Source: CAZBSE01 sp964561115 (GTDB lineage: Bacteria > Actinomycetota > Humimicrobiia > Humimicrobiales > Humimicrobiaceae). Taken from it: DNA of 20,482 nt. Of this stretch, positions 7,770-15,697 are shown piece by piece. Every line of letters starts with the position of its first letter. Positions within the stretch are counted from its first letter, which is position 1. The translations under genes and the position numbers were made by a program. Below the pieces are notes generated by a model, which was given only the letters and a program-made list of their open reading frames with translations, was not told the DNA's origin and made no database searches. The stretch is from the NCBI GenBank assembly GCA_964561115.1, contig CAZLOE010000025.1, forward strand, positions 1-20,482. The letters run 5' to 3'.

Positions 7770-8629
7770 TATATAGCCTCCTTTAAATTTTCAATTTCCC
7801 ATAAACTAAAAACAGGCCCGTCAACACAAACCACTTTATCCCCTATATGACAGTGATTGCACTTGCCAACCCCGCATTCCATTCTTCTCTCTAACGATAA
7901 GAATATCTGTTCTGGTAAAAATTTCTTCTCCTCTAGTTCTTTTATTACATATTTATACATAATGGGAGGACCGCATACCACAGCATAGGTATCTTCTGCA
8001 GGAAAATTAACTCTGGGTATTAATTTTGTACAAGCTCCTATCTCTCCAGTCCATTTATCGTCGGGATTATCCACTGACATACATATTGAAATATCACCGC
8101 GGCTGTTCCAGTATTGGATTTCATGTTTGAATAAGATACTTTTGGGATCGACTGCTCCATATATGATCAAAATCCTCTTATATTCTTCCCTGTAATGTAA
8201 AATATATCTTATTAGCGACATCAATGGTGCTATACCCAGGCCACCAGCTATTAAAAGAACATTATGGTTTTTCATTTTTTGGTAAGGAAAGTATCCATTC
8301 CCAAAAGGGCCTCTTATCCCGATTTTTGAACCTTCTTCCATTCTATGAAGCGCTCCTGAAACACTTCCTGCATCTCTTACACAGAGCTTAAAAAAGTCCC
8401 TGTTGATTGGATTAGATACAATTGAAAAAGGTGCTTCACCCAATCCGAATACAGTCAATTCAACAAACTGACCAGGTTTGAAACTAAAATTATTCCGTTT
8501 TTCTTCATCATCAAATACAATTTTAAACACTTTTTCGGTAGAACTCAGCTTCTCTATACGGGTAATCCTTGCAACGTCTGGAACATATAAAGTGCTTTTA
8601 TTTTCCTCATCCTGCGTTTTTAGAACCAT
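7769..8629 (-). CDS. hydG: group 3b hydrogenase gamma subunit, FAD/NAD(P)-binding with [2Fe-2S]
   Basis: This subunit exchanges electrons between NAD(P)H and the Fe-S chain through FAD. It belongs to the ferredoxin-NADP reductase/PyrK-like family. The 286 residues show an FAD-binding barrel with APFSIVS (66-72) and GPFGNGYF (107-114), then an NAD(P)-binding domain with AGGLGIAP (128-135) and CGPPIM (219-224). A C-terminal [2Fe-2S] site has C252-x4-C257-x2-C260-x7-C268. The start codon directly follows the hydB stop with no bases between, and its own stop overlaps the hydD start. Preference for NADP over NAD cannot be decided from the sequence by eye. Confidence 0.94.
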   Translation of the reverse strand: MVLKTQDEENKSTLYVPDVARITRIEKLSSTEKVFKIVFDDEEKRNNFSFKPGQFVELTVFGLGEAPFSIVSNPINRDFFKLCVRDAGSVSGALHRMEEGSKIGIRGPFGNGYFPYQKMKNHNVLLIAGGLGIAPLMSLIRYILHYREEYKRILIIYGAVDPKSILFKHEIQYWNSRGDISICMSVDNPDDKWTGEIGACTKLIPRVNFPAEDTYAVVCGPPIMYKYVIKELEEKKFLPEQIFLSLERRMECGVGKCNHCHIGDKVVCVDGPVFSLWEIENLKEAI

Positions 8630-9661
8630 CTATACACTCACCTCTTTCTTAACAGAATTAATATCTTCAGCAATACCTATTTTAGCCAGGCAGGTTTCAA
8701 TACATCTTCCACACCCTACACAGGCATAGGTACCAAATTTATCAACAAACGTTTTAAGTTTACATCTATACCTTTGCTTTAATCTATTTTCCTTATTGGG
8801 CCTGAAATTATGACCGCCAGCTACTAATCCATAGTCCGGTACCATGCAGGAATCCCATTCCCTTATTTTGCTTCCATCTTTAAGGTTAAGTTCCATATCA
8901 TCTCTTACATTGAAACAAAAACAGGTAGGACAGACCAGATTGCAGGAGCCACAGCTGTAACAATCTCTGGCAACTTTTTTCCAAAATTTCTCATCATTGT
9001 AAATTATTTCAAAATTGTCATAGAAACTCTTAATAGTCACATCGAGTTTAAATTTCTTGCGATAATCATCCATATATTTATCATATTTTTTAAAATCTCC
9101 GGCTGTTGCATCACTTACTTTAATATATTTATTTAATAATTCATTTCCTCTGGTAGTGCCGATTCTTATAAAATATTTATCTTTTAGTTCAGTTAGGTAC
9201 AGATCAAAACCATCCTTTACGTATTCACTGCCCATGCTGAGAGCGAAATTTGTTTCAGTCGGATCTGTGTCCATTCCTATTACTATAAGTTTCTTTCTCT
9301 TTGCCATATAATTATCATCAACAAAATCTGTGGTAAAAAACCAGTCCAAAAAGTTCATCCCGTTTATATCCCATGCATTGATTCCGAATAAAACTATTTC
9401 TTTACTTTCTACTATTGGTTTTACTTTGATTGCGTTATCGATCTCATATGTAATCAGTTTTTCGGTTGGAGGAAATAAAAGTTTTTTAGCAGGCGGGATA
9501 GTTGTTTTTGTATAATTAGTATCAAGTTCTGAAATATCCTTTATGGGAATAAAATCATGTACTGCCTTATCTTTTCTTTTTGGTCCAATGAATTCATAAT
9601 TGGAAATCAGGGATTTTACAAAAGCTTTATAATCACTCTTACTCATAACCTTATACAGCAT
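8630..9661 (-). CDS. hydB: group 3b hydrogenase beta subunit, 4Fe-4S protein
   Basis: HydB is the electron-transfer partner of HydG in sulfhydrogenase-type enzymes and belongs to the same family as the beta subunit of anaerobic sulfite reductase (AsrA). Of the 343 residues, the first two thirds have no simple motif. The C-terminal third has two ferredoxin-type sites: C234-x2-C237-x2-C240-x3-C244-P, and C314-x2-C317-x2-C320-x3-C324, each able to hold a [4Fe-4S] cluster; C247 and C249 are extra. The ATG at 9661 is preceded by GGGAGG. A second Met five codons in (MSKSD) lacks such a site. It is the first gene of hydBGDA and has a near-consensus promoter about 75-100 bases upstream. Confidence 0.93.
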   Translation of the reverse strand: MLYKVMSKSDYKAFVKSLISNYEFIGPKRKDKAVHDFIPIKDISELDTNYTKTTIPPAKKLLFPPTEKLITYEIDNAIKVKPIVESKEIVLFGINAWDINGMNFLDWFFTTDFVDDNYMAKRKKLIVIGMDTDPTETNFALSMGSEYVKDGFDLYLTELKDKYFIRIGTTRGNELLNKYIKVSDATAGDFKKYDKYMDDYRKKFKLDVTIKSFYDNFEIIYNDEKFWKKVARDCYSCGSCNLVCPTCFCFNVRDDMELNLKDGSKIREWDSCMVPDYGLVAGGHNFRPNKENRLKQRYRCKLKTFVDKFGTYACVGCGRCIETCLAKIGIAEDINSVKKEVSV

Positions 9662-9735
9662 GAATCCTCCCTTCCATCACTGCTAAAAATTTCTATTTGT
9701 AGTATCGCTTGTAAAAGGTTTGTAACACGAGAAAT

Positions 9736-9764
9736 AAAATAACACTTACTAATGTTAATGTCAA
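9736..9764 (-). promoter_or_regulatory. near-consensus sigma70-type promoter for hydBGDA
   Basis: On the minus strand a perfect TTGACA (9759-9764) is followed after 17 bases by TATTTT (9736-9741). It lies in the 143-base gap between hypB and hydB and would give a leader of about 65 bases. The spacer contains an imperfect inverted repeat with outer arms AACA/TGTT (9741-9756), which might bind a regulator but could be chance. This is the strongest -35 match I found in the window. Confidence 0.6.
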
Positions 9765-9804
9765 TAAATCTGCAAATGAAATTTTAGTTTTCTGCCTGCT
9801 GCTG

Positions 9805-10455
9805 TTACTCATTAAAATCAGCTTCAGTCAGCCAGTCTATCCACCTGTCAAGTCCTGTTCCTGTTTTACAGGAAATCTTTATTATTTGGGAATCGGGATT
9901 AAGCTTATTTACATTCTTTTTAAAAAATTCCAGATTAAAATCACTTATTTCTATCAAGTCCATCTTATTGAGCAGCACTAGATCACTTTTAATAAAAATA
10001 GGGGGATATTTTACCGGCTTATCATCTCCTTCATTTACCGATGATACCACAATCTTATGATCTTCACCCAGGTCAAACCCTACCGGGCATATTAAATTAC
10101 CCACATTTTCTATTATTATTATATCCAGATCGCTGATCTTTAATTTTTCCACTGCACTGGATATCATAGTAGCATTAAGATGACAGGTTCCTCCTGTATT
10201 TATCTGAATCACATATTCTGTATATCTTTTAATTTTTTCAGCATCATAAGTTGAAGAGATATCTCCTTCGATGACTCCAATAGATTTTTTTGATTTCAGC
10301 CTTTTAATAGTCTCGATGATCAATGAAGTCTTACCTGCTCCCGGTGAAGACATTAAGTTCAAAACTAAAATTTTATTATCTTTAAATAATTTTCTGTTTT
10401 TATCTGCTTGATCCTTATTATATTTCAGTACATTTTCAACTACTTCTATCTTCAT
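9805..10455 (-). CDS. hypB: hydrogenase nickel-incorporation GTPase HypB
   Basis: HypB is a SIMIBI-class GTPase that with HypA inserts nickel into the hydrogenase large subunit. The 216 residues have a P-loop SSPGAGKT (36-43), GVIEGDISSTYDAEKI, GGTCHLNA (whose Cys and His are the likely metal site at the dimer interface), IIENVGNLICP, and the guanine-specificity motif NKMD. The N-terminal CxxCGC site and His-rich stretch of some proteobacterial HypB proteins are absent, so this is the short form. It starts 23 bases after sufB on the same strand, preceded by AAGAAGAGAG, and probably shares a transcript with sufCB. Homologous UreG is unlikely because no urease genes are nearby and the neighbours are hydrogenase genes. 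Confidence 0.95.
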   Translation of the reverse strand: MKIEVVENVLKYNKDQADKNRKLFKDNKILVLNLMSSPGAGKTSLIIETIKRLKSKKSIGVIEGDISSTYDAEKIKRYTEYVIQINTGGTCHLNATMISSAVEKLKISDLDIIIIENVGNLICPVGFDLGEDHKIVVSSVNEGDDKPVKYPPIFIKSDLVLLNKMDLIEISDFNLEFFKKNVNKLNPDSQIIKISCKTGTGLDRWIDWLTEADFNE

Positions 10456-10478
10456 ATCTCTCTTCTTTTAGTTAAAAA

Positions 10479-11399
10479 TTAACTCAGGAGCCCCTCTATT
10501 ATTAGTTCTACTGCCTGTTCCTCGCTATGCCCTCTTGACATGAGGGTCTGAAGCTCTTTTGAATCAACGCTTCCTATTGAAGCTTCATGTGTTATGTGCG
10601 CTCTGGGATTTCTTACTTCAACTATTGGAACTGCATTGGCTGTAGCATTATCCCTGACAATCTCCTTGCAGTCAACATGCCCTCTGGCATAATCAGCCGT
10701 AGCTATTAATTTATTATATATATTTGCACTTGCATTGTCTCTTACCGCTATTCTGGAGGTAAGGACACCTTTTGAATATTCTCCGTTAAGATTACCGCTT
10801 TCTTTTATATTGATTATGTCATTACCCCGGCCGTTTATTCTTACAGACATATCCATGACGCTGTAGCTTTTAGAAAAGACCTGATAATCCATGTCAATTC
10901 GTCCCACTCTGCCTTGCATAAGTTCAAATTCAGATTTGTACCTGGAATTTTTTTCCAGGGCAACTGTAGCTTTGGGAATCACTTTTATTCCCCCTTCTTC
11001 ACTGTGGATATGCCTTTCAAGATACTCATATTTTGAATTTGCTCCCACTTTTATAGTGGCGTCCATAGCGTGGGTTACATCTTCGGCAAAAGGAAAGACG
11101 CAATGGGAATAAACAGACATAGAAGAATTCTTTCCTATTTCCAGATTTAACTTGATTATCTGTACCGCTTTTTTATCGGTTACCCCAAAACAAAGATGGA
11201 CAGGCCGGTCAATAATAGTATTATTTTTTAGGGTCATGTTTATTTTAATTCCATCTTTTATATTTTCAGTATCAACTACCAGGCCCGGTACCGTTTTCTT
11301 GCTGGTTACCCGGTCTTTATTGATTATAAGACTTGCACTCTTTTCGTCATTAAGAACCTGTGAGATTCCCGCTTTCTCTATTAAGATTTCTGGACCCAT
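10479..11399 (-). CDS. sufB: short SufB/SufD-family Fe-S scaffold (SmsB-like)
   Basis: SufB/SufD proteins form the scaffold on which Fe-S clusters are built with the ATPase SufC. The 306 residues lack most of the N-terminal domain of classical SufB (about 470 residues) but keep the beta-helix core and the C-terminal signature: HVDC (C244), VRNPRAHITHEASIG (262-276) and LMSRGHSEEQAVELIIEGL. One short SufB-like protein with SufC and no SufD, SufS or SufU matches the minimal SmsCB type known from archaea and some anaerobic bacteria. C244 is the best candidate for the functional cysteine; I did not align it. It begins 12 bases after sufC and ends 23 bases before hypB, so its likely clients include the hydrogenase subunits. 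Confidence 0.88.
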   Translation of the reverse strand: MGPEILIEKAGISQVLNDEKSASLIINKDRVTSKKTVPGLVVDTENIKDGIKINMTLKNNTIIDRPVHLCFGVTDKKAVQIIKLNLEIGKNSSMSVYSHCVFPFAEDVTHAMDATIKVGANSKYEYLERHIHSEEGGIKVIPKATVALEKNSRYKSEFELMQGRVGRIDMDYQVFSKSYSVMDMSVRINGRGNDIINIKESGNLNGEYSKGVLTSRIAVRDNASANIYNKLIATADYARGHVDCKEIVRDNATANAVPIVEVRNPRAHITHEASIGSVDSKELQTLMSRGHSEEQAVELIIEGLLS

Positions 11400-11411
11400 T
11401 TGTAAAACCCT

Positions 11412-12134
11412 CTATTCTTCCGGTTCATTTTTATGGTCACATGGAAGACATTTATTGCTAAAATACTTACTTATAACAGGTGTTTTGCCTTCTTTTAAAA
11501 TCATGCCGTGGCACATGAGGAAAGCATATTCTGCCTGCTTTAATACCGCCTGGCTATGAGTTATAAGAATTATGGTAGATCCGTTTGATTTCAAGTAATT
11601 GACAGCCTTAAAAATATTTTCGATGGTATCCATATCAATTCCTGAATCAAGCTCATCAAGGATAACAAGTTCAGGCTTCATTGAAAGTATTGATGCAAGC
11701 TCGACTTTCTTTCTTTCCCCTCCGCTGAGGCTTTTATCAACGGCTCGCTTCCGGTAATTTTCTGGACTCATGCCAACATCTTTTAAAATTTCAGACACTT
11801 CATCCGATGATATGTCTTTCCCTGATGAACTGATATATTTTTCAATGCTTATGCCTTCAAATCTTGCCGGTTCCTGCCATGAGAGTGTGATGCCTTTGAG
11901 TGAACGCTCATAGATATCCAGGTCCTTTATTGATTTCCCCTTAAATAATATGTCTCCTTTAAAGTCTCTGTATCCCTCAAGCCCCATTATGGTATTCCCA
12001 AGCGTGGTCTTCCCCACACCGTTTGGTCCCACAATGGCATACACCATCCTCTTTTTTAGACTTAAGCTAATGTTATTAAGGAGTCTGTTTCCATTGACCT
12101 GTAAGCTTAAATTTTTAATTTCAAGTAGTGCCAT
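11412..12134 (-). CDS. sufC: Fe-S assembly ATPase SufC (SmsC-like)
   Basis: SufC is the cytosolic ABC-type ATPase that drives conformational change in the SufB scaffold. The 240 residues show Walker A GPNGVGKT (36-43), signature LSGGE (136-140), Walker B LVILDE (156-161) and a switch histidine in ILITHSQ. There is no membrane partner, and the direct neighbour is a SufB/D protein, so a transporter role is unlikely. The C terminus has a CLPCDH motif near residue 230 that is not part of the ATPase core and could bind metal. No clear ribosome binding site precedes the ATG. It is the first gene of the sufC-sufB-hypB set. Confidence 0.93.
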   Translation of the reverse strand: MALLEIKNLSLQVNGNRLLNNISLSLKKRMVYAIVGPNGVGKTTLGNTIMGLEGYRDFKGDILFKGKSIKDLDIYERSLKGITLSWQEPARFEGISIEKYISSSGKDISSDEVSEILKDVGMSPENYRKRAVDKSLSGGERKKVELASILSMKPELVILDELDSGIDMDTIENIFKAVNYLKSNGSTIILITHSQAVLKQAEYAFLMCHGMILKEGKTPVISKYFSNKCLPCDHKNEPEE

Positions 12135-12512
12135 AACTTTAAAATTGTATTCTATTTAATTTTTTTCCCCAGAAAAATATTTTAACACATCCTGATTACT
12201 TTTAGGCTTTTATTTTATAAATTATATTAGGTAATCGCACCATAGAGGTAATTATAATAAATCTGTTATAATCATAGCAGGTTATCTCCACTTAGGAAGG
12301 ATAATAGCAAAGGAATAATTACTAGGTTTATCTATGGATAAATTTTATTTAAATCCTACTCTATATTACTCAGATCCGGTACAATTTAAATTTTCATATG
12401 ACTTAAAGATTTCATTTGAAAATAAAACTTTATATTGCTATAATCTCAAATCAATTTTATATTAACATCATAAAAGATTTAATAACCCAAACGCACGAAA
12501 GGGATCGCATTA
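12135..12512. promoter_or_regulatory. 378-base divergent intergenic region between sufC and the DUF1015 gene
   Basis: This AT-rich region must hold the sufC promoter (minus) and the DUF1015 promoter (plus, listed separately). An inverted repeat ATTATAA-N8-TTATAAT (12251-12272) carries a TATAAT box on each strand and resembles an operator or overlapping promoter core. AGGTAAT occurs twice, at 12229-12235 and 12246-12252. I find no good -35 partner for the minus-strand boxes. A 43-codon reading frame (12334-12465) is probably not a gene because it contains the plus-strand promoter. Confidence 0.4.
12416..12444 (+). promoter_or_regulatory. sigma70-type promoter with extended -10 for the DUF1015 gene
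   Basis: TTGAAA (12416-12421) is followed after exactly 17 bases by TATAAT (12439-12444), and TG at 12436-12437 makes an extended -10 (TGCTATAAT). The predicted transcript would start near 12451 and have a leader of about 60 bases with the binding site GAAAGGGA before the DUF1015 ATG. Confidence 0.6.
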
Positions 12513-13829
12513 ATGGTAGAAGTTCTACCCTTAAGTGGACTTTTTTATAACAAAGATAAAATCAGAAGTATTTCCGATGTGATCTCTCCCCCTTATGATG
12601 TTATACCAAAACCTTTAAGAAAAAAATTATATAATCTTGATCCGTATAACATCATCAATTTAATCCTTCCCAGAGGCAGGATCAGTGAAAAGTATAAAAA
12701 TGCGCAGAAGATACTTGAAAATTTGACAAAGAACAAGATTTTAATATTTGATGACAGGAAATACTTCTATGTTTTTAAAGAAAATTTCTCAGCAGATGGT
12801 AAAAGAAAAAATATCACCGGCTTTATAGGGCTTACCAAAATCGAGCCCTACAGCAGCTCAAATATAATCCCGCACGAAAAAACACAGTCAAAACCTAAAA
12901 AGGACAGACTGAATCTTCTTAATAGCTGCAGGACAAACTTTGGTCTTGTTTATACCCTTTACAGAGACCATCAAAAAAGTATTGTGAATATCCTAAAAAA
13001 AGTCATGAAGAAAAAACCATTTATTAATACAGCTGCAGGATATGACCCGTCTTTAAATTTTAAAATATGGAAAATTTCGGAAACACAGTACATTAAAAAG
13101 ATAGTAGAAATAATGAAAGACAAAAAATTGATTATAGCTGATGGACACCACCGTTATGAGACATCACTTATCTACAAAAAAAAACGCGATAGTATTATAA
13201 ATGAAGTCACGAATCATCCTGAAAAAACCGAAGATTATATACTTACTCTGTATATTGAGAGCAGTAGTAAAGATATATTTGTACATCCCAACCACAGACT
13301 GATAAAATTTAATACTTACCCTGGTATTGACAATGTACTTGAAAAAATAAAAAAAGACTTCAGTATTGAGCCAGTGACTACTAATTCCCATAAATATATT
13401 AAAAAAAGACTGCTTGATGCAAAGTCTAAAGGTATTAAAAGTTTCTTTATATACAGCGGTCCTGAAAAACTATACTTCATAACCTTAAAACCATCACTAA
13501 CCGATACCGTCGGCAGTTCAAAAGCTGATAGCGGTGAATATTTAAATATTGACATAAATATACTGAAAAGATTTTTAATAGAAAAACTTACCAAGCAGTT
13601 CCAAATCAAAAAAATCAGTTACACCCATTATATAACTAATGCTATTAAAAAAGTAAATAACTCAAAATTTGATCTTGGAATATTTTTAAATGCTCCTACA
13701 GTCAAAGAAATAGAAAAAATATCAGCACTTAGCTATATACTTCCGGATAAATCTACATACTTTTATCCCAAACCATGTACCGGTCTTATTATGTATAAAT
13801 TCGACAGATATTCAGAGAATCCTTTTTAA
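12513..13829 (+). CDS. DUF1015 family protein
   Basis: The protein belongs to the DUF1015 family, which is widespread in anaerobic bacteria and has no established function. The 438 residues have the family marks: SPPYDVI (25-31) near the N terminus, DPYNIINLIL (43-52), HEKT (121-124) and ADGHHRYET (209-217). The conserved His, Asp, Glu and Arg residues look like an active or ligand-binding site, but the reaction is unknown. There is no signal peptide or membrane segment. GAAAGGGA precedes the ATG at 12513. It is the only protein gene on the plus strand right of hypE, is transcribed away from sufC, and its stop overlaps the end of the PEP carboxykinase gene by 4 bases tail to tail. In some genomes the family neighbours serine-biosynthesis genes, which are not seen here. 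Confidence 0.88.
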   Translation: MVEVLPLSGLFYNKDKIRSISDVISPPYDVIPKPLRKKLYNLDPYNIINLILPRGRISEKYKNAQKILENLTKNKILIFDDRKYFYVFKENFSADGKRKNITGFIGLTKIEPYSSSNIIPHEKTQSKPKKDRLNLLNSCRTNFGLVYTLYRDHQKSIVNILKKVMKKKPFINTAAGYDPSLNFKIWKISETQYIKKIVEIMKDKKLIIADGHHRYETSLIYKKKRDSIINEVTNHPEKTEDYILTLYIESSSKDIFVHPNHRLIKFNTYPGIDNVLEKIKKDFSIEPVTTNSHKYIKKRLLDAKSKGIKSFFIYSGPEKLYFITLKPSLTDTVGSSKADSGEYLNIDINILKRFLIEKLTKQFQIKKISYTHYITNAIKKVNNSKFDLGIFLNAPTVKEIEKISALSYILPDKSTYFYPKPCTGLIMYKFDRYSENPF

Positions 13830-15697
13830 AATTCAAGAGGAGATATGTAGTCCCCTTTCTCTTGCTTCAGCTTTTCTAATCTTGACTTCTGGTCTCCGAG
13901 TATTTGAAATAATATATCTGGGACTCCAGGACCAACTTCTTTATAAATCTTAGTGATTCTATCGATTTTGGAAATGTTTTCAGGAACTCTTAATTTAAAC
14001 TGTTCTATATATGTTTCCCTGCTGTAATCTTTTTTAAGTATATCCTCAAACAGTCTCTTAAGATCCTTATATTCGGGAATAAAACCGATACCAATGTCAA
14101 CAGCCTCTACCTCCTTATGGATACGGAGTTCCATCCATTTAAGCCATATTCTCTTATCAGTCTTTTCATTTAGAAAATCTCCGTTCTTATCTTTTAAAAA
14201 ATAATTGACGCTGAATATTATGGGTGGGTTCTCCAGAGACTCTCCAAATTTAAGATTAATATCTACATACTTGCCCACCGGGATCGAAAGAAAATCCATG
14301 TTTGACATGGGATTAAATTTCCTCACGCCGGTTTTACCGAGAGTGGCTGCCGTTGTCTCTGATTCCAGAGATGCACCCATACTTATGATACCATGGTCCC
14401 AATCATATGCTTCCAGTACCGGTACCATTGTATCCGGATCTCTTCCCCCATATATTATCCCTCCTACTTCAACACCGTCCGGATTATCATAGTTTTTATC
14501 AATGTTTCTTAAATTTTTGAGGTTGACGGTAAATCTCGCATTTTTATGTGAATGAGTTATTTCATTTCCTTTTTCATCTTTCTTTCCCTGATACCACTCT
14601 CCTGAATGATTTATTCCCTTCCTTGGAACTTCCCCCGGTTTACCTATCCAATAAGCATCACCGTTCTCCTTTACCAGTATGTTTGAAAATATAATTTCAT
14701 TTGGCTGTGTGATAGTTTCCCAAATTATAGGATCATCATCCGGATTTATATCCTGTATTATTCCAAATATACCTATTTCAACGTTTACTGCATATACCCT
14801 TTTGTTTATTTTTTTAAGATAAGCAATGTCATCTCCTACTATTGTTTCTCCAGGGATCATTGCAGTTGAAGTCTTTCCGCACATAGAAGGGAACGCACCG
14901 GTAAAATATGTTACCCTGTTATTAGGACCATGTACTCCTAAAACAAACATGTGCTCTGTCAGCCAGTGTTCCTTTGAAGCTCTGTTTATTCCCAGGCGCA
15001 TGGCAAGTTTTTTATGACCTATGGTATTTCCCCCGTATTGGGTATTTACAGAATAAACAATATCATCTTCTGTATCCATATATATCCTTCTTTTATTAAC
15101 ATTCACACTGACCGCATTTTTCAATTCACCTGCTGAATGTACAAACTGAAAATAATCCTTATAATCCCCGCGTCTTTTAAATTCAGCATATCCCGGCCTG
15201 TAAAGTAAAATCTCTGAGTGAGCGACATAGCTTGAATCTGTCAATTGAATTGCCGGTATTGCAAATTCTGAATTTTCCGGCCCCAGACAGAAAAACATTA
15301 TATACATTTCTTTATCATGCATAATATTTTTCATAAAGCCTAAAATCTCTTTAAGTCCAGTTTCTTTATCTATGGTATTAAGATTCTTTCCCAGATATAC
15401 ACCTTTTGGGACCAGAAATTTTGTCCTATCCTTGTCTCTTGCCTGATCATAGTAACCGTCAAAATGAACAGTATGCCCTTCTATGTTAAGTTTCCTTTCC
15501 TCACCATCGTCCAGTGCTTTTTGCCTGATATAATCAAAATCCTTTTTAGAATCATCACAAACAAAAATAGATCTGGGGGTTAATATTTTAATGAATCTTG
15601 CTATGAACTTATTTATATGACTATTTTTTATATCTGCTATTTTATAATAGTCCCCTTGACTGCAGTTTTCCCTTATTATTTCTAAATCTTTTCCCAT
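13826..15697 (-). CDS. pckG: GTP-dependent phosphoenolpyruvate carboxykinase
   Basis: The enzyme interconverts oxaloacetate plus GTP with phosphoenolpyruvate, CO2 and GDP, linking C4 acids to gluconeogenesis or, in reverse, fixing CO2. The 623 residues are near the usual length. The GTP-type P-loop is FPSMCGKTS (269-277) with the reactive Cys273. Other supporting segments are LTDSSYVAHSE (152-162), YGGNTIGHKK (221-230) and PNEIIFSNILV. Several segments differ from the well-known vertebrate and actinobacterial enzymes (for example FCLGPENSEFAIP, 136-148), suggesting the divergent branch that also occurs in archaea; that is an impression, not an alignment. AGAGGAGAGGG precedes the ATG. It has its own long upstream region and is probably monocistronic. 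Confidence 0.93.
   Translation of the reverse strand: MGKDLEIIRENCSQGDYYKIADIKNSHINKFIARFIKILTPRSIFVCDDSKKDFDYIRQKALDDGEERKLNIEGHTVHFDGYYDQARDKDRTKFLVPKGVYLGKNLNTIDKETGLKEILGFMKNIMHDKEMYIMFFCLGPENSEFAIPAIQLTDSSYVAHSEILLYRPGYAEFKRRGDYKDYFQFVHSAGELKNAVSVNVNKRRIYMDTEDDIVYSVNTQYGGNTIGHKKLAMRLGINRASKEHWLTEHMFVLGVHGPNNRVTYFTGAFPSMCGKTSTAMIPGETIVGDDIAYLKKINKRVYAVNVEIGIFGIIQDINPDDDPIIWETITQPNEIIFSNILVKENGDAYWIGKPGEVPRKGINHSGEWYQGKKDEKGNEITHSHKNARFTVNLKNLRNIDKNYDNPDGVEVGGIIYGGRDPDTMVPVLEAYDWDHGIISMGASLESETTAATLGKTGVRKFNPMSNMDFLSIPVGKYVDINLKFGESLENPPIIFSVNYFLKDKNGDFLNEKTDKRIWLKWMELRIHKEVEAVDIGIGFIPEYKDLKRLFEDILKKDYSRETYIEQFKLRVPENISKIDRITKIYKEVGPGVPDILFQILGDQKSRLEKLKQEKGDYISPLEF

Noticed and set aside
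8630..9661. HydB/HydG as an anaerobic sulfite reductase (AsrA/AsrB) pair
   Set aside because: The families are related, but the direct coupling to NiFe small and large subunits and the absence of an AsrC gene make the group 3b hydrogenase the clear reading.
12334..12465. A 43-codon plus-strand reading frame starting MDKFYLNP in the sufC/DUF1015 intergenic region
   Set aside because: No good ribosome binding site, AT-driven composition, no recognised similarity, and a strong promoter (12416-12444) lies inside it.
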